Source: an uncultured Porphyromonadaceae bacterium
GTDB taxonomy: Bacteria; Bacteroidota; Bacteroidia; Bacteroidales; Muribaculaceae
Length of the DNA stretch: 64,000 nucleotides
Assembly (NCBI GenBank): GCA_900548975.1
Contig: URMS01000001.1
Location: 151,537-215,536 of the forward strand
Direction: 5' to 3'
In this document: positions 1 to 8,117 of the stretch, piece by piece
Numbering within the stretch: position 1 is the stretch's first letter
Layout of the letters: the number at the start of each line of letters is the position of its first letter
Translations under genes and position numbers: made by a program
Notes under the pieces: model-generated
What the model saw: the letters and a program-made list of their open reading frames with translations, nothing else
The model's database searches: none
What the model was told of the DNA's origin: nothing

Positions 1-1737
1 GGGGATCGTTACCGAAGTAAGAGAGCCGCAATAATAAAACGCCGAGTGCCCAATGGAAATCACCGAGCCGGGGATCTCTACCGATGTGAGTTTTTTATTG
101 TTTTCAAAAGCGTTTTCGCCGATTGCCGTGACTTTATACATCCGGCCTTCATGCTCTATATTTTCCGGAATCGCAACATCGACATTCTCCACGTCTGCTA
201 TAACCGAAATTCCGGTAACCGTAGCTGTAGAAGCATCCGCATCGAAGGAGTACTTTAATTCATATGAAGACTTCATCGCTTCAATCTTCGCAAACTTACT
301 CCATGGTATCGTGCTCTTGATTTTATTCATCGCCTCCTCATTGACATAAAGCGTCGGCTTCGAATAGTCGGAGAATACACCTTCGGATGTCGCAATCGGC
401 TCGTCCGCTCCATAATATACTTTTTCAAGGCTCTCGCAGTACGCAAAGGCATTCCAGCCTATTTTTGTAACTGAATTGGGAATTTTTACTGACGTCAGAC
501 TACTACAACAGTAAAAAGCGTCCTCACCGATTGCAGTAACCGAATCGGGAATCCTTACTGATGCCAGACTGCTACAGTACTCAAAGGCTCCCACATCTAT
601 TTCTTTGACTGAATTTGGAATTTCTACTGACGTCAGACTACTACAAGAGTTAAAAGCGCTCCAACCGATTGCCGTGACTGAACCGGGAATCGTTACTGAT
701 GTCAGACTGCTGCAGTAGAAAAAGACGCAGTCATCAATTTTTGTAACTGAATTGGGGATCGTTACTGACGTCAGACTTCTGCAGCCATAAAAAGCATGTG
801 TACCGATTGCTGTGACTGAATCGGGAATCCTTACTGACGTCAGACTACACCCACTAAAGGCATCGCCGGCTATTGTTGTGACTGAATTCGGAATTACATA
901 ATTGGAATCGGTTTTACCCATAGGATAACAATAAAGCACAGACTTGTCTTTATTGAAAAGGACTCCATTAATCGAACAATAATTCTGGTTGTTTGAGTTG
1001 ACATTAATAGCCACTAATTTTGCACAGCTTCCAAAAGCTCTTTCACCGATTGATGTTACTGAACCGGGAATAATTACCGAAGTCAGGTTATTACATCCCT
1101 CGAAGGCACCTTCGCCGATTGTTGTTACTGAATTGGGAATTCTTACAGAACTTAGCCCACTGAAGCAAAAGATTCCATTTTCGAGTTCAGTAACTGAATC
1201 GGGAATGGATATAGAATTTAGGCCGGAACAGGAAGCAAAAGCGACCTTACCGATATATTTAACTGAATCAGGAATGGTTACATGACCCAGGCTACTGCAC
1301 TCGAAAAATGCTTCATCACCTATTGTTGTGACTGAATTGGGAATTGTAACTGATGTCAGACTGCTGCACCCCCTAAAGGCAGACCGGCCGATTGTTGTGA
1401 CTGAATTTCCTATTGTTATTGACGTTAGACCGCTACAGTACTTAAAGGCAGACGCACCGATCGTTGTGACTGAATTGGGGATAGTTACTGATGCCAGACT
1501 GCTACGGTTGGAAAAGACACTCTCGCCGATTGCCGTGACTTTATACATCCGTCCTTCGTGCTCTATATTTTCTGGAATTTCAACATTATCGACATCTTTT
1601 GGGCAAGCATACACAACGCATTGACCATTATCGATAATATCATAAGTCAGAGTCACATCTTTATAAGTGTGATTGAATCGCGCCCAGGTTGCCACAGCCG
1701 ACAGCAGGCAGATGAGTAGAATAAGCGCTTTTTTCAT
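1..1737 (-). CDS. BspA-like leucine-rich-repeat surface protein (3' end outside window)
   Basis: The minus strand from an ATG at 1737 reads open to the window edge (579 codons, no stop). It starts with a signal peptide (MKKALILLICLLSAVATWA). Residues about 54-72 hold an entry segment (IPENIEHEGRMYKVTAIGE). About fourteen LRR_5 units of roughly 23 residues follow, of the type SLTSVTIPNSVTTIGxxAFxxCS, then a capping stretch (KVYYGADEP...). Around residues 524-542 the same entry segment recurs and a second LRR block begins. LRR_5/BspA proteins (Treponema pallidum LRR type) are secreted or surface proteins implicated in adhesion to host or other bacteria; the ligand here is unknown. The repeats make recombination and copy-number change likely. 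The C-terminus, where an anchoring or sorting domain might sit, is outside the window. Family assignment is secure; function is inferred. Confidence 0.88.
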   Translation of the reverse strand, partial: MKKALILLICLLSAVATWARFNHTYKDVTLTYDIIDNGQCVVYACPKDVDNVEIPENIEHEGRMYKVTAIGESVFSNRSSLASVTIPNSVTTIGASAFKYCSGLTSITIGNSVTTIGRSAFRGCSSLTSVTIPNSVTTIGDEAFFECSSLGHVTIPDSVKYIGKVAFASCSGLNSISIPDSVTELENGIFCFSGLSSVRIPNSVTTIGEGAFEGCNNLTSVIIPGSVTSIGERAFGSCAKLVAINVNSNNQNYCSINGVLFNKDKSVLYCYPMGKTDSNYVIPNSVTTIAGDAFSGCSLTSVRIPDSVTAIGTHAFYGCRSLTSVTIPNSVTKIDDCVFFYCSSLTSVTIPGSVTAIGWSAFNSCSSLTSVEIPNSVKEIDVGAFEYCSSLASVRIPDSVTAIGEDAFYCCSSLTSVKIPNSVTKIGWNAFAYCESLEKVYYGADEPIATSEGVFSDYSKPTLYVNEEAMNKIKSTIPWSKFAKIEAMKSSYELKYSFDADASTATVTGISVIADVENVDVAIPENIEHEGRMYKVTAIGENAFENNKKLTSVEIPGSVISIGHSAFYYCGSLTSVTIP

Positions 1738-1777
1738 TTGCAGTTAGCCGTTTGGTTATCATATTATTTTGCAAAAG

Positions 1778-1806
1778 CAAAAATATACAAACGGACCTGT
1801 GGCAAA
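1778..1806 (-). promoter_or_regulatory. Bacteroidota-type promoter for the LRR gene
   Basis: Read on the minus strand, a TATTTTTG box (1785-1778) fits the -7 consensus TAnnTTTG. A TTTG lies upstream at 1806-1803 with a 17-bp spacer, slightly shorter than the usual 19-21. The predicted start lies about 35 nt before the LRR ATG. Confidence 0.5.
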
Positions 1807-1860
1807 AAATATAATTTGGTTCAAGTTGGTTCACGCCATCCATTTTTCCGTCCAACCGGA

Positions 1861-2056
1861 TAAGAGAGTAGGAGGTTAGGAAATCAGGAGATTAGGAGGG
1901 TAGGTGATTAGGTGATTAGGAAATCAGGAAATTAGGAAGTTAGGAGACTAAGAAATTAGGGAGTCGTGAGTTAGGATTTTTTAGCTTCCTAATCTCATAT
2001 TCTCCTAATTCCCTAATTTCTTAGTCTCCTAACTTCCTAATCTCCTAATTTCCTAC
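1861..2056. repeat. TTAGGAG-type short-unit array forming a long inverted repeat
   Basis: The stretch is built from degenerate 7-9-nt units of the kind TTAGGAG, TTAGGAAA and ATCAGGAG. The first half runs as purine-rich units and the second half as their complement. The arms 1931-1962 and 2010-2041 are perfectly complementary over 32 bp, with a 47-bp loop, and imperfect pairing continues outward. It fills most of the 323 bp between the LRR gene start and the DUF4954 stop at 2061. No gene is seen in this gap. Confidence 0.9.
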
Positions 2057-2060
2057 ACGC

Positions 2061-4046
2061 CTAATATCCCAGCAGGCCGAGGGCGTCGCGGCCGAGGGCG
2101 CTCTTCTTTTCGATGTGCTCCCTGACCATACACACGAAGGGATCGGAGTTGAAATCGCCGCGCACGTTGATAAAATCTTCGTCGGCATCCTCGTCGGGGC
2201 TGTCGATGCCGAAGCCTGTGCGCGAAGTGAGCGAGTATTCCTTGGCGGCATCGTCGAGGAGCATACGGTCGAGCTGCACCACGCTTTCGAGCCAGCGGTT
2301 GACGATGGCGGCGGCATCGTCCATGGTCATATCGTCGACATCGTGTCCGCACCACTCCTTCAGGTGCGAGGCAACCCAGGTCCACTCCATGTCGTAGTAG
2401 TCGGCGTGGAGCTTCTTCCATCGGGCCTCAAGGGCGTCGAGGGTATCGATGGTGCCGTCGGCGATGGCGTTGCATATGTCGTCGACCTCGCTTTTTGGCG
2501 CGAAGAGACCGCAGATGTCCACCCATCGGCCTTCGCCGGCGGCATGGGTGGGGCGCAGACGGCGGCGCAGCTCTTCGTCGCTGTCGATGGGCTCCTTGCC
2601 GATGCGGTGTATCACCGAATTGCCCATGAACTTATCGATGGCCATGCGGTAGAAACCGCGGCCCTTGCGCAGGGCGCTTGCCTCGATGGTCATAGTCTGG
2701 AAGGTGAAGCGGCTGGCGGTGAGACCGGCGGTGCGCTCGAGGTCGTCGAGCAGCTTTATGCCACCCATCATCTTGCCCACGGTATAGGGGCTGAGAAGAT
2801 TGAAATTGATGCTGTCGAGGTGCTCGGGGTCGCGGCGCTTGTCGCGGCGGGGCCACTTCTGGGCGTCGCGTATGGTGCCCACGCTGCGCAGATTGACGCC
2901 CGGCACCAGGAACGAATCGCCATGGCTCTCGATAAGGTAGGAGAACGGCAGGCGCGAGGTGTCGGGGTGGTTCACATGGCGGCCCATCACCAGCGAGAAA
3001 GCGCCTATCTTGGCCGGCCACAGGATATAGGAGTCGCTGGTGGTCTTGGAACCGCGCTCCACCACGCCCTGGTGGATGGGACCGAGCTTGTACATGTGGT
3101 TGCTCTGGTTCGAGCCCGAGCCGGCATTGAGGAAGGAGAACATGCCCGCTATCAGCAGGCTCGATTTATGCATGGTCACGGTGTAGGGACCGCCGAAGAT
3201 AGCGGCAGCCTCGCCATTTTCGCAGGCACAGTTGGCAAAGAACAGCGAGTCGTGGGCCGAGAAAAGGTGCGACAGCTGTGAGGCCTGCCCCACGAAGCAG
3301 TGGGTTATCACGGCGCCGTCGTCGACCTTGGCCCCCGAGGCGAATATAAAGCCCTCGGCTATGACATCGCGCCCCACAAACACGGGGTCGGCCTTGACCG
3401 ACGATATGGTGCCGTCGGTGAGGCGCGCAACACCCTTGATGCGGGCATATTCGCCTATGTTCACATTGTTGATGGCACCGGTGTTGACAATCTCGCAGCC
3501 CCGGCCTATGGTGCCGCGGCACCCGAAGCCGGCGTCGGCTCTGACCTTGACAATGGTCACAAGCCGGCGCACCATCTCGCTGCGGTGGCGGTACATGGCG
3601 GCCAGATAGGCCGTCTGGGCCGACATTGTGGGGTAGATGGGCACCTCGCGGCCTCCGGTCTCGTTGAGCACCGACACCTCGGTGCCGATACCGAAAGTAG
3701 AGTCGAGAGTGCCTACGAGCAGACCGATATTGTCGATATACACGCCGTCGGCGATGTCGTAGTTGGCTATGTAGTTCGACACCTTGCCTATGTACACGCC
3801 GTCGCCCACGCTCACATTGTGGAGAGTGGCGTCGGAGATTCCCGAGCGGCGCTCCAGACCGCCCGGGCGGTGGAACACGCCCTCGAAACGGCCGAGCGAC
3901 ACTTCGCCCGAAAATTGTACATTTCTGATTGCCGACGGGTCGAAGCCGTCGGCCACGCTTACCTTGCTCCAGTCGCCGGCGGAGCATCCGCGGCTTTCGA
4001 GTACTCGTATTTCGCCCTCGGTGAGGGCTCTGCGGGGAGTAGACAT
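2061..4046 (-). CDS. DUF4954 family protein with left-handed beta-helix repeats
   Basis: The 661-residue protein starts at an ATG at 4046 (MSTPRRALTEGEIRVLESRG). The N-terminal two thirds contain hexapeptide-like runs (VSVGDGVYIGKVSNYI, IGEYARIKGVARL, VDDGAVITHCFVG), the pattern of a left-handed beta-helix found in GlmU- and LpxA-like acyl- or nucleotidyl-transferases. The C-terminal third is helical and charged. Length and sequence match the Bacteroidota DUF4954 family. No catalytic role is established; a sugar-nucleotide or acyltransferase-like activity is only inferred from the fold. No signal peptide is visible, so it is probably cytoplasmic. It lies 68 bp after the tonB-like gene on the same strand, with its own possible -7 box (TAATTTTG on minus, 4085-4078). 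Confidence 0.85.
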   Translation of the reverse strand: MSTPRRALTEGEIRVLESRGCSAGDWSKVSVADGFDPSAIRNVQFSGEVSLGRFEGVFHRPGGLERRSGISDATLHNVSVGDGVYIGKVSNYIANYDIADGVYIDNIGLLVGTLDSTFGIGTEVSVLNETGGREVPIYPTMSAQTAYLAAMYRHRSEMVRRLVTIVKVRADAGFGCRGTIGRGCEIVNTGAINNVNIGEYARIKGVARLTDGTISSVKADPVFVGRDVIAEGFIFASGAKVDDGAVITHCFVGQASQLSHLFSAHDSLFFANCACENGEAAAIFGGPYTVTMHKSSLLIAGMFSFLNAGSGSNQSNHMYKLGPIHQGVVERGSKTTSDSYILWPAKIGAFSLVMGRHVNHPDTSRLPFSYLIESHGDSFLVPGVNLRSVGTIRDAQKWPRRDKRRDPEHLDSINFNLLSPYTVGKMMGGIKLLDDLERTAGLTASRFTFQTMTIEASALRKGRGFYRMAIDKFMGNSVIHRIGKEPIDSDEELRRRLRPTHAAGEGRWVDICGLFAPKSEVDDICNAIADGTIDTLDALEARWKKLHADYYDMEWTWVASHLKEWCGHDVDDMTMDDAAAIVNRWLESVVQLDRMLLDDAAKEYSLTSRTGFGIDSPDEDADEDFINVRGDFNSDPFVCMVREHIEKKSALGRDALGLLGY

Positions 4047-4114
4047 ACTTGAATAGAGGATTATGGTTAATTTGTCGCAAAATTAGCCCAAAATCCCCAT
4101 TCGTGCAATATCTG

Positions 4115-4906
4115 TCACCGGAAAGTGTAGGTGATGCGGGCCGTGGAGCGTTCGGGCGCCTTGTCGTCGTTGCGGGTGAAACGGCGGCGCTTCACCTCGG
4201 CCATGCAGGCCTGCACCAGGGCGCGGTCGGCGGCGGCAGGCGATTTACCGCCGGTAAGCTCTACCGACAGCACATTGCCGTCGGGGCCGACGATGGCCGT
4301 AAGTATGATGCTGCCCGTCACCTCCGATGGCACGCGGGCATAGCGCGGCATGGTCCATCCGCCGCCGACAGTGCCGCTGCCGGTGCCGTTGGCGTCGGAG
4401 CGGCCGCCTTCGGGCGAACCGCTGTCGCCGCGCTCGCGGCCTTTCGACGATGTGTTGTCGGGAGTTTCCGATGTGTTTTTAAATGCATCGCCAACGCCTT
4501 TGCGGGCCTTTCGGCGCGCTTCCTCCTCGACGAGGGCTGTCTTGTCTGGGCCGGTCTCGGGGGGCACCGGCTTTTCGGGGCGCTTGACTTCGGACGGCCG
4601 TTTCGACACAACGTCGGGCACGGGAGCCGCCGCTTTGCCGGCGTCGGCCTTGTCCTGACCCGAGGCAACATCGGCGCGCGAGTCGCGTTTCACCGGCTCG
4701 GGAGCATATGCCGGCGAGGGATCCGACGGCCCGTACGATATGTCGAGCAGATCGACGAATTCCTCGTCGATTTCGGCGATCTCTGCCGCCGGGCGCGCCG
4801 TGCGGTCGGGCACAGGCGGCTCGCTCAGATGCAGCAGGCACAGAAGCACCACCAGAATGACTGCGGCTATGACAGTGGCCGCCGCTGCCTGTCGGCGCGG
4901 TGTCAT
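4115..4906 (-). CDS. TonB-like energy transducer
   Basis: The 263-residue protein has one N-terminal membrane helix (about residues 8-28, rich in A, V, I, L). A long proline-, lysine- and glutamate-rich middle region follows, probably spanning the periplasm. The C-terminal domain of about 75 residues (ITGSIILTAIVGPDGNVLS-like, ending ARITYTFR) resembles the TonB C-terminal fold. TonB proteins pass proton-motive energy from ExbB/ExbD to outer-membrane transporters such as SusC. The ATG at 4906 overlaps the exbD stop by 4 bp (ATGA), so the two are translationally coupled and the complex partners are encoded together. Which TonB-dependent receptor it serves cannot be told. TolA-like function is a less likely alternative. 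Confidence 0.83.
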   Translation of the reverse strand: MTPRRQAAAATVIAAVILVVLLCLLHLSEPPVPDRTARPAAEIAEIDEEFVDLLDISYGPSDPSPAYAPEPVKRDSRADVASGQDKADAGKAAAPVPDVVSKRPSEVKRPEKPVPPETGPDKTALVEEEARRKARKGVGDAFKNTSETPDNTSSKGRERGDSGSPEGGRSDANGTGSGTVGGGWTMPRYARVPSEVTGSIILTAIVGPDGNVLSVELTGGKSPAAADRALVQACMAEVKRRRFTRNDDKAPERSTARITYTFR

Positions 4907-5337
4907 GGCTGTGGCTGTTTTTCAGCGGGCGAGGCCGGTTTTGTGGCCAGCACCATCTTGATAGCGTTTTCGGCACCGATATTGAGCACCTCGACCACCT
5001 TGCCGTAGGGCACGCCCGCGTCGGCATACACGGCCACGGCCCCGAGCGAGTCGGCAGGTGCAATAGCCTGTATGAAGATGGCGAGCGAGTCGGCAGGCAC
5101 CGCCACAGGGTCGGCGCCTTCGGCCGAGACATAGTAAGCGCCCTCAGCATCGATAAACATGCGGGCCGAGGGCTTCAGAGGCGTCTGCTGCGAGCTTTCT
5201 GGCAGATCGACCTCGAGGGCCGTGGGGAACACGAAAGCCGAAGTGACCATGAAAAACACCAGCAGCAGGAATACCACATCGGTCATAGAGGCCATCGAGA
5301 AGGTGGCCAGCATGTCCTGTTGTCGTTTGAGAGCCAT
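4903..5337 (-). CDS. exbD: ExbD/TolR biopolymer transport protein
   Basis: The 144-residue protein shows the ExbD layout: a short cytoplasmic N-terminus, one membrane helix (SMTDVVFLLLVFFMVTSAFV, about residues 17-36) carrying the conserved aspartate Asp20 needed for proton coupling, then a periplasmic alpha/beta domain containing VAVYADAGVPYGKVVEVL. The start ATG at 5337 lies 1 bp after the exbB stop. It forms the motor complex with the ExbB before it and the TonB-like protein after it. The C-terminus ends in a proline- and glutamine-rich tail. Assignment rests on family pattern and operon context; a TolR role cannot be excluded. Confidence 0.9.
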   Translation of the reverse strand: MALKRQQDMLATFSMASMTDVVFLLLVFFMVTSAFVFPTALEVDLPESSQQTPLKPSARMFIDAEGAYYVSAEGADPVAVPADSLAIFIQAIAPADSLGAVAVYADAGVPYGKVVEVLNIGAENAIKMVLATKPASPAEKQPQP

Positions 5338-5338
5338 A

Positions 5339-5953
5339 TCAGGCGGGTTCGTTAAGGAGGTCCATAAAGTCCATGGTGCGGGCTTCCAGACGGTTCATAA
5401 TCTTATTGATGCGCGCCACCAGGTAGTTGTAGGCGAACAGCGCCACGATACCCACGATAAGACCGGCCACCGTCGTCACCAGCGCCGAGTAGATGCCGTC
5501 GGCAAACGAATCGATGGTAGCCGAGCTGCCGGCCTGAGCTATGGCGTAGAAAGCCTGCACCATGCCCACCACGGTACCCAAGAAGCCTATCATCGGAGCA
5601 CCGGCGGCTGTGGTGGCCAGCCAGGGCAGACCGCGGCTGAGAGTGGCTATCTCGAGGTTGCCGGTATTTTCGATGGCCACGAGCACATCGTTCATCGGGC
5701 GGCCGATGCGCGATATTCCCTTGGCGATGAGAGCGGCCTCGGGGGTCGGGGTGCGCTTGCACAGGTTGAGGGCGCTTTCGAGTTCGCCGCTGTGTATATA
5801 GGCCTTTATACGGTTCATGAAGTTGTCGTCTTCCTTGGAGGCACGCGATATCACGATATAGCGCTCGGTGAAGACATATACGCACAGCAGCAGCAGCGCC
5901 GCCAGCGGCACCATGGTCCAGCCCCCTTCGAGGCAAAGTTTCCAGAGAGACAC
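5339..5953 (-). CDS. exbB: ExbB/TolQ/MotA proton channel protein
   Basis: The 204-residue protein has a membrane helix near residues 13-33, a cytoplasmic helical region, and two further helices around 115-140 and 155-180. The segments GLPWLATTAAGAPMIGFLGT and GIYSALVTTVAGLIVG are typical of MotA/TolQ/ExbB channels. It energises the TonB-like protein together with ExbD. The frame opens with GTG at 5953; the next in-frame ATG (residue 14) would cut the first helix, so the GTG is preferred. Transcription probably continues from pdxJ, whose stop is 86 bp upstream across a short-unit repeat. Confidence 0.9.
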   Translation of the reverse strand: MSLWKLCLEGGWTMVPLAALLLLCVYVFTERYIVISRASKEDDNFMNRIKAYIHSGELESALNLCKRTPTPEAALIAKGISRIGRPMNDVLVAIENTGNLEIATLSRGLPWLATTAAGAPMIGFLGTVVGMVQAFYAIAQAGSSATIDSFADGIYSALVTTVAGLIVGIVALFAYNYLVARINKIMNRLEARTMDFMDLLNEPA

Positions 5954-6039
5954 GGAGATTCGGAATTATGAATTAAGAATGATGAATTATGTTTTTTGAT
6001 TACGGATTATGGATTATGATCTCTTACATAATCCATAAT
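5954..6039. repeat. GATTATG/GAATTATG short-unit array with 12-bp inverted arms
   Basis: Degenerate 7-8-nt units (GAATTATG, GATGAATT, GGATTATG) fill the whole gap between pdxJ and exbB. ATTATGGATTAT (6006-6017) and ATAATCCATAAT (6028-6039) are perfect complements separated by 10 bp. The right arm ends directly at the pdxJ stop codon. It lacks a following T-run on the minus strand, so it is not a classical terminator. Confidence 0.8.
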
Positions 6040-6753
6040 TTATGAAAGTTGTGCTTTGTAGCGGGCTACGGTTTCGGCAAGGCCGAGATAGAGGGCGTCG
6101 CAGATAAGCGCGTGGCCTATCGACACTTCGCTCAGGGATGGGATGCGCTTATGGAAATAAGCCAGATTTTCCAGGCTCAGGTCGTGGCCGGCGTTAACAC
6201 CCAGGCCGAGCTTGCGGGCGGCTTCGGCAGCCTCCACGTAGGGCGCCACGGCCTTTTCGGGGTCGGTGGGATAGAGGTCGGCGTAGGGCTTGGTATACAG
6301 CTCCACACGGTCGGCGCCGGTAGCGGCGGCGGCTTTGACGGTATCAACATCGGGATCGATGAAGATAGACGTACGTATGCCGGCTTCGTTGAAGGTATCG
6401 ACCAGCGAGGTCAGCAGTTCGGCGTGCGCTGCCACATTCCAGCCGGCCGACGAGGTGAGCGCATCCGGAGCATCGGGCACCAGAGTGACCTGGGTGGGGC
6501 GCACGGCCAGCACAAGATCGATGAAGCGCTTGTCGGGATAGCCCTCCATGTTGAACTCTGTGTGCAGCAGCGGCCGCAGCTTATACACATCGTCGCGCTT
6601 GATATGGCGCTCGTCGGGACGCGGATGAACCGTGATGCCGTCGGCTCCGAAACTTTCTATGTCAAGAGCCACGGCGCAGACATCGGGATTGTTTTCGCCG
6701 CGCGCATTGCGCAACGTGGCTATTTTGTTTATATTAACGCTTAAATTAGTCAT
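6040..6753 (-). CDS. pdxJ: Pyridoxine 5'-phosphate synthase
   Basis: PdxJ condenses 1-deoxy-D-xylulose 5-phosphate with 3-amino-2-oxopropyl phosphate (1-amino-acetone 3-phosphate) to give pyridoxine 5'-phosphate, the last ring-forming step of DXP-dependent vitamin B6 synthesis. Family marks are LSVNINKIATLRNARG at the N-terminus, GADGITVHPRPDERHI, EFNMEG, the TLVPDAP motif and NAGHDLSLEN. The best start is the ATG at 6753, giving about 237 residues, the usual family length; a longer frame to 6825 adds an unlike 24-residue extension. Its cofactor product supports the GadB in this window, and pdxA, another gene of the same pathway, lies at 44764. It is cytoplasmic. Confidence 0.96.
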   Translation of the reverse strand: MTNLSVNINKIATLRNARGENNPDVCAVALDIESFGADGITVHPRPDERHIKRDDVYKLRPLLHTEFNMEGYPDKRFIDLVLAVRPTQVTLVPDAPDALTSSAGWNVAAHAELLTSLVDTFNEAGIRTSIFIDPDVDTVKAAAATGADRVELYTKPYADLYPTDPEKAVAPYVEAAEAARKLGLGVNAGHDLSLENLAYFHKRIPSLSEVSIGHALICDALYLGLAETVARYKAQLS

Positions 6754-6793
6754 CAATCTATGAAATTCGCGGAAATGTTTGTAAATTTGTGGT

Positions 6794-6836
6794 AGTACTT
6801 TTGCCCTACAAAAGGGAATATACATGCAAAAGTACT
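6794..6836. promoter_or_regulatory. Perfect 11-bp inverted repeat carrying two face-to-face -7 boxes
   Basis: AGTACTTTTGC (6794-6804) and GCAAAAGTACT (6826-6836) are perfect inverted copies 21 bp apart. A small CCCT-AGGG stem sits between them. Each arm includes TACTTTTG, a match to the -7 consensus TAnnTTTG: one reads toward the gene at 6862, the other toward pdxJ. The site could be an operator, a pair of overlapping divergent promoters, or both. Confidence 0.55.
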
Positions 6837-6861
6837 CAGAAATAACAAAACGACGAAAGAT

Positions 6862-7254
6862 TTGGCTTCAAATAAGATAAAATTCCCGGAAAACGAGTAT
6901 CTCTTCCCGCCCGTGGCCGACAGCTCGAGGCTGCTCGTGGGCTGCCGGCGCGAGGACTACAGCGCCTCGCTCATAGCCCGTGCCGTGGAAGACTGCAACG
7001 CCCATCTGCTCAACCTCAACGTCACTTCGCTCGGTAATACCGGCGATTCGGGCGACGATGAAGCAATGGCCGCGGCCGATCCCAAATTTCCCGTAGTATT
7101 CGACATCCGTGTGAACCACCGCGACACCGCAGGCATCATGCGCTCGCTCGAACGCTACGGCTACACCGTCATCGACACCCAGAACGCCCGCGGTGCCGAC
7201 GACGATACACTCCGCGACCGCATCGACTACTTCTTCAAGTATATCCAGTCATGA
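6862..7254 (+). CDS. Small ACT-like protein, probably a CBS/ACT-family remnant
   Basis: The 130-residue frame opens with TTG at 6862; no in-frame ATG exists until residue 68, so the start is uncertain. Residues about 30-105 (YSASLIARAVEDCNAHLLNL ... RVNHRDTAGIMRSLERYGY) resemble the C-terminal ACT-like half of AcuB-type CBS-domain proteins, which I recall next to NAD kinase in Bacteroides. The paired CBS domains that normally precede it are absent. It overlaps nadK by 4 bp (ATGA), so it is part of the nadK operon. It may be a functional stand-alone ligand-binding module or a truncated leftover. Similarity is by eye and would need a profile search. Confidence 0.6.
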   Translation: MASNKIKFPENEYLFPPVADSSRLLVGCRREDYSASLIARAVEDCNAHLLNLNVTSLGNTGDSGDDEAMAAADPKFPVVFDIRVNHRDTAGIMRSLERYGYTVIDTQNARGADDDTLRDRIDYFFKYIQS

Positions 7255-8117
7255 GAATAGCAATCTACGGCAGCCGCCGGCAGCAGGACGCCGCTCCCAC
7301 GGTAGCTCGTTTCCTCGACATTCTCGCCGCCCGCGGCGTCGAGGTGGTGATGCACCGCAAGCTCTACCGGCACCTGCTCGAGCTCATTCCCGAAGCACTG
7401 CAGCACACAGGCACCGTCACCGACTCCCCACACTTCAACGCCGACATGGCCGTAAGCCTCGGGGGCGACGGCACATTCCTGCGCACAGCCATGTGGGTGG
7501 CCGACAAGCAGATACCCATCGTAGGCGTGAACACCGGCCATTTGGGTTACCTCACATCGCTCACCATCGGGCAGCTCCCCTCGCTGCTCGACCTCGTAGG
7601 CTCCGACCACTTCCGCATCGAACGCCGCAGCCTCATACGCCTCGACTCGCCCTTCCTCGGCGAGCACTTCTACCCCTACGCCCTCAACGAAGTGTCCATC
7701 ATCCGCGAGGACACCGCCTCGATGATCACCGCCAGCGTGAGCGTCGACGGCATCGACCTGGGCGACTACCGCGCCGACGGCCTTATAGTGTGCACATCTA
7801 CCGGCAGCACCGCCTACAATCTGTCGGTAGGCGGCCCCATAGTGCAGCCTACGGTCGACGTCCATGTCATAGCCCCTGTGGCGGCCCACTCACTGGCCAT
7901 GCGCCCGCTGGTGGTCGACGGAAATGCCGAAATAAGCATCGTGCCCTCGGGCCGCGCAAACCATGTGCGCCTGGCCCTCGACGGACGCTCGGCCGACATC
8001 GAGATGGGCACACGCATCTGCCTCAGCAAAGCACCCTTCAAAGTAATGGTCATGCAGCCTGCCGACCATACATTCGCCGACGCTCTACGGGAAAAACTGC
8101 ACTGGGGCACCGTATGA
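7251..8117 (+). CDS. nadK: NAD kinase
   Basis: The 288-residue protein phosphorylates NAD to NADP in the cytoplasm. The signature GGDGT lies near residues 70-74 within AVSLGGDGTFLRTA, followed by VGVNTGHLGYLT and the NE motif in ALNEVSI. The second-domain sequences CTSTGSTAYNLSVGGPI and APVAAHSLAMRPLV are also typical. It starts within the stop of the upstream ACT-like gene and its stop overlaps the metallopeptidase start, both by ATGA, so the three genes form a tightly coupled operon. Length is normal. Confidence 0.96.
   Translation: MRIAIYGSRRQQDAAPTVARFLDILAARGVEVVMHRKLYRHLLELIPEALQHTGTVTDSPHFNADMAVSLGGDGTFLRTAMWVADKQIPIVGVNTGHLGYLTSLTIGQLPSLLDLVGSDHFRIERRSLIRLDSPFLGEHFYPYALNEVSIIREDTASMITASVSVDGIDLGDYRADGLIVCTSTGSTAYNLSVGGPIVQPTVDVHVIAPVAAHSLAMRPLVVDGNAEISIVPSGRANHVRLALDGRSADIEMGTRICLSKAPFKVMVMQPADHTFADALREKLHWGTV

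Noticed and set aside
470..1530. Regularly spaced near-identical 25-30-bp motifs that look like a CRISPR-type array
   Set aside because: The period is about 69 bp and the whole stretch reads as one open minus-strand frame of 23-residue leucine-rich repeats; the spacers are coding.
7193..8113. N-terminal extension of the YgjP-like frame through nadK
   Set aside because: The extension is arginine/histidine-rich shadow sequence of nadK; the ATG at 8114 gives the normal family length and coupling.
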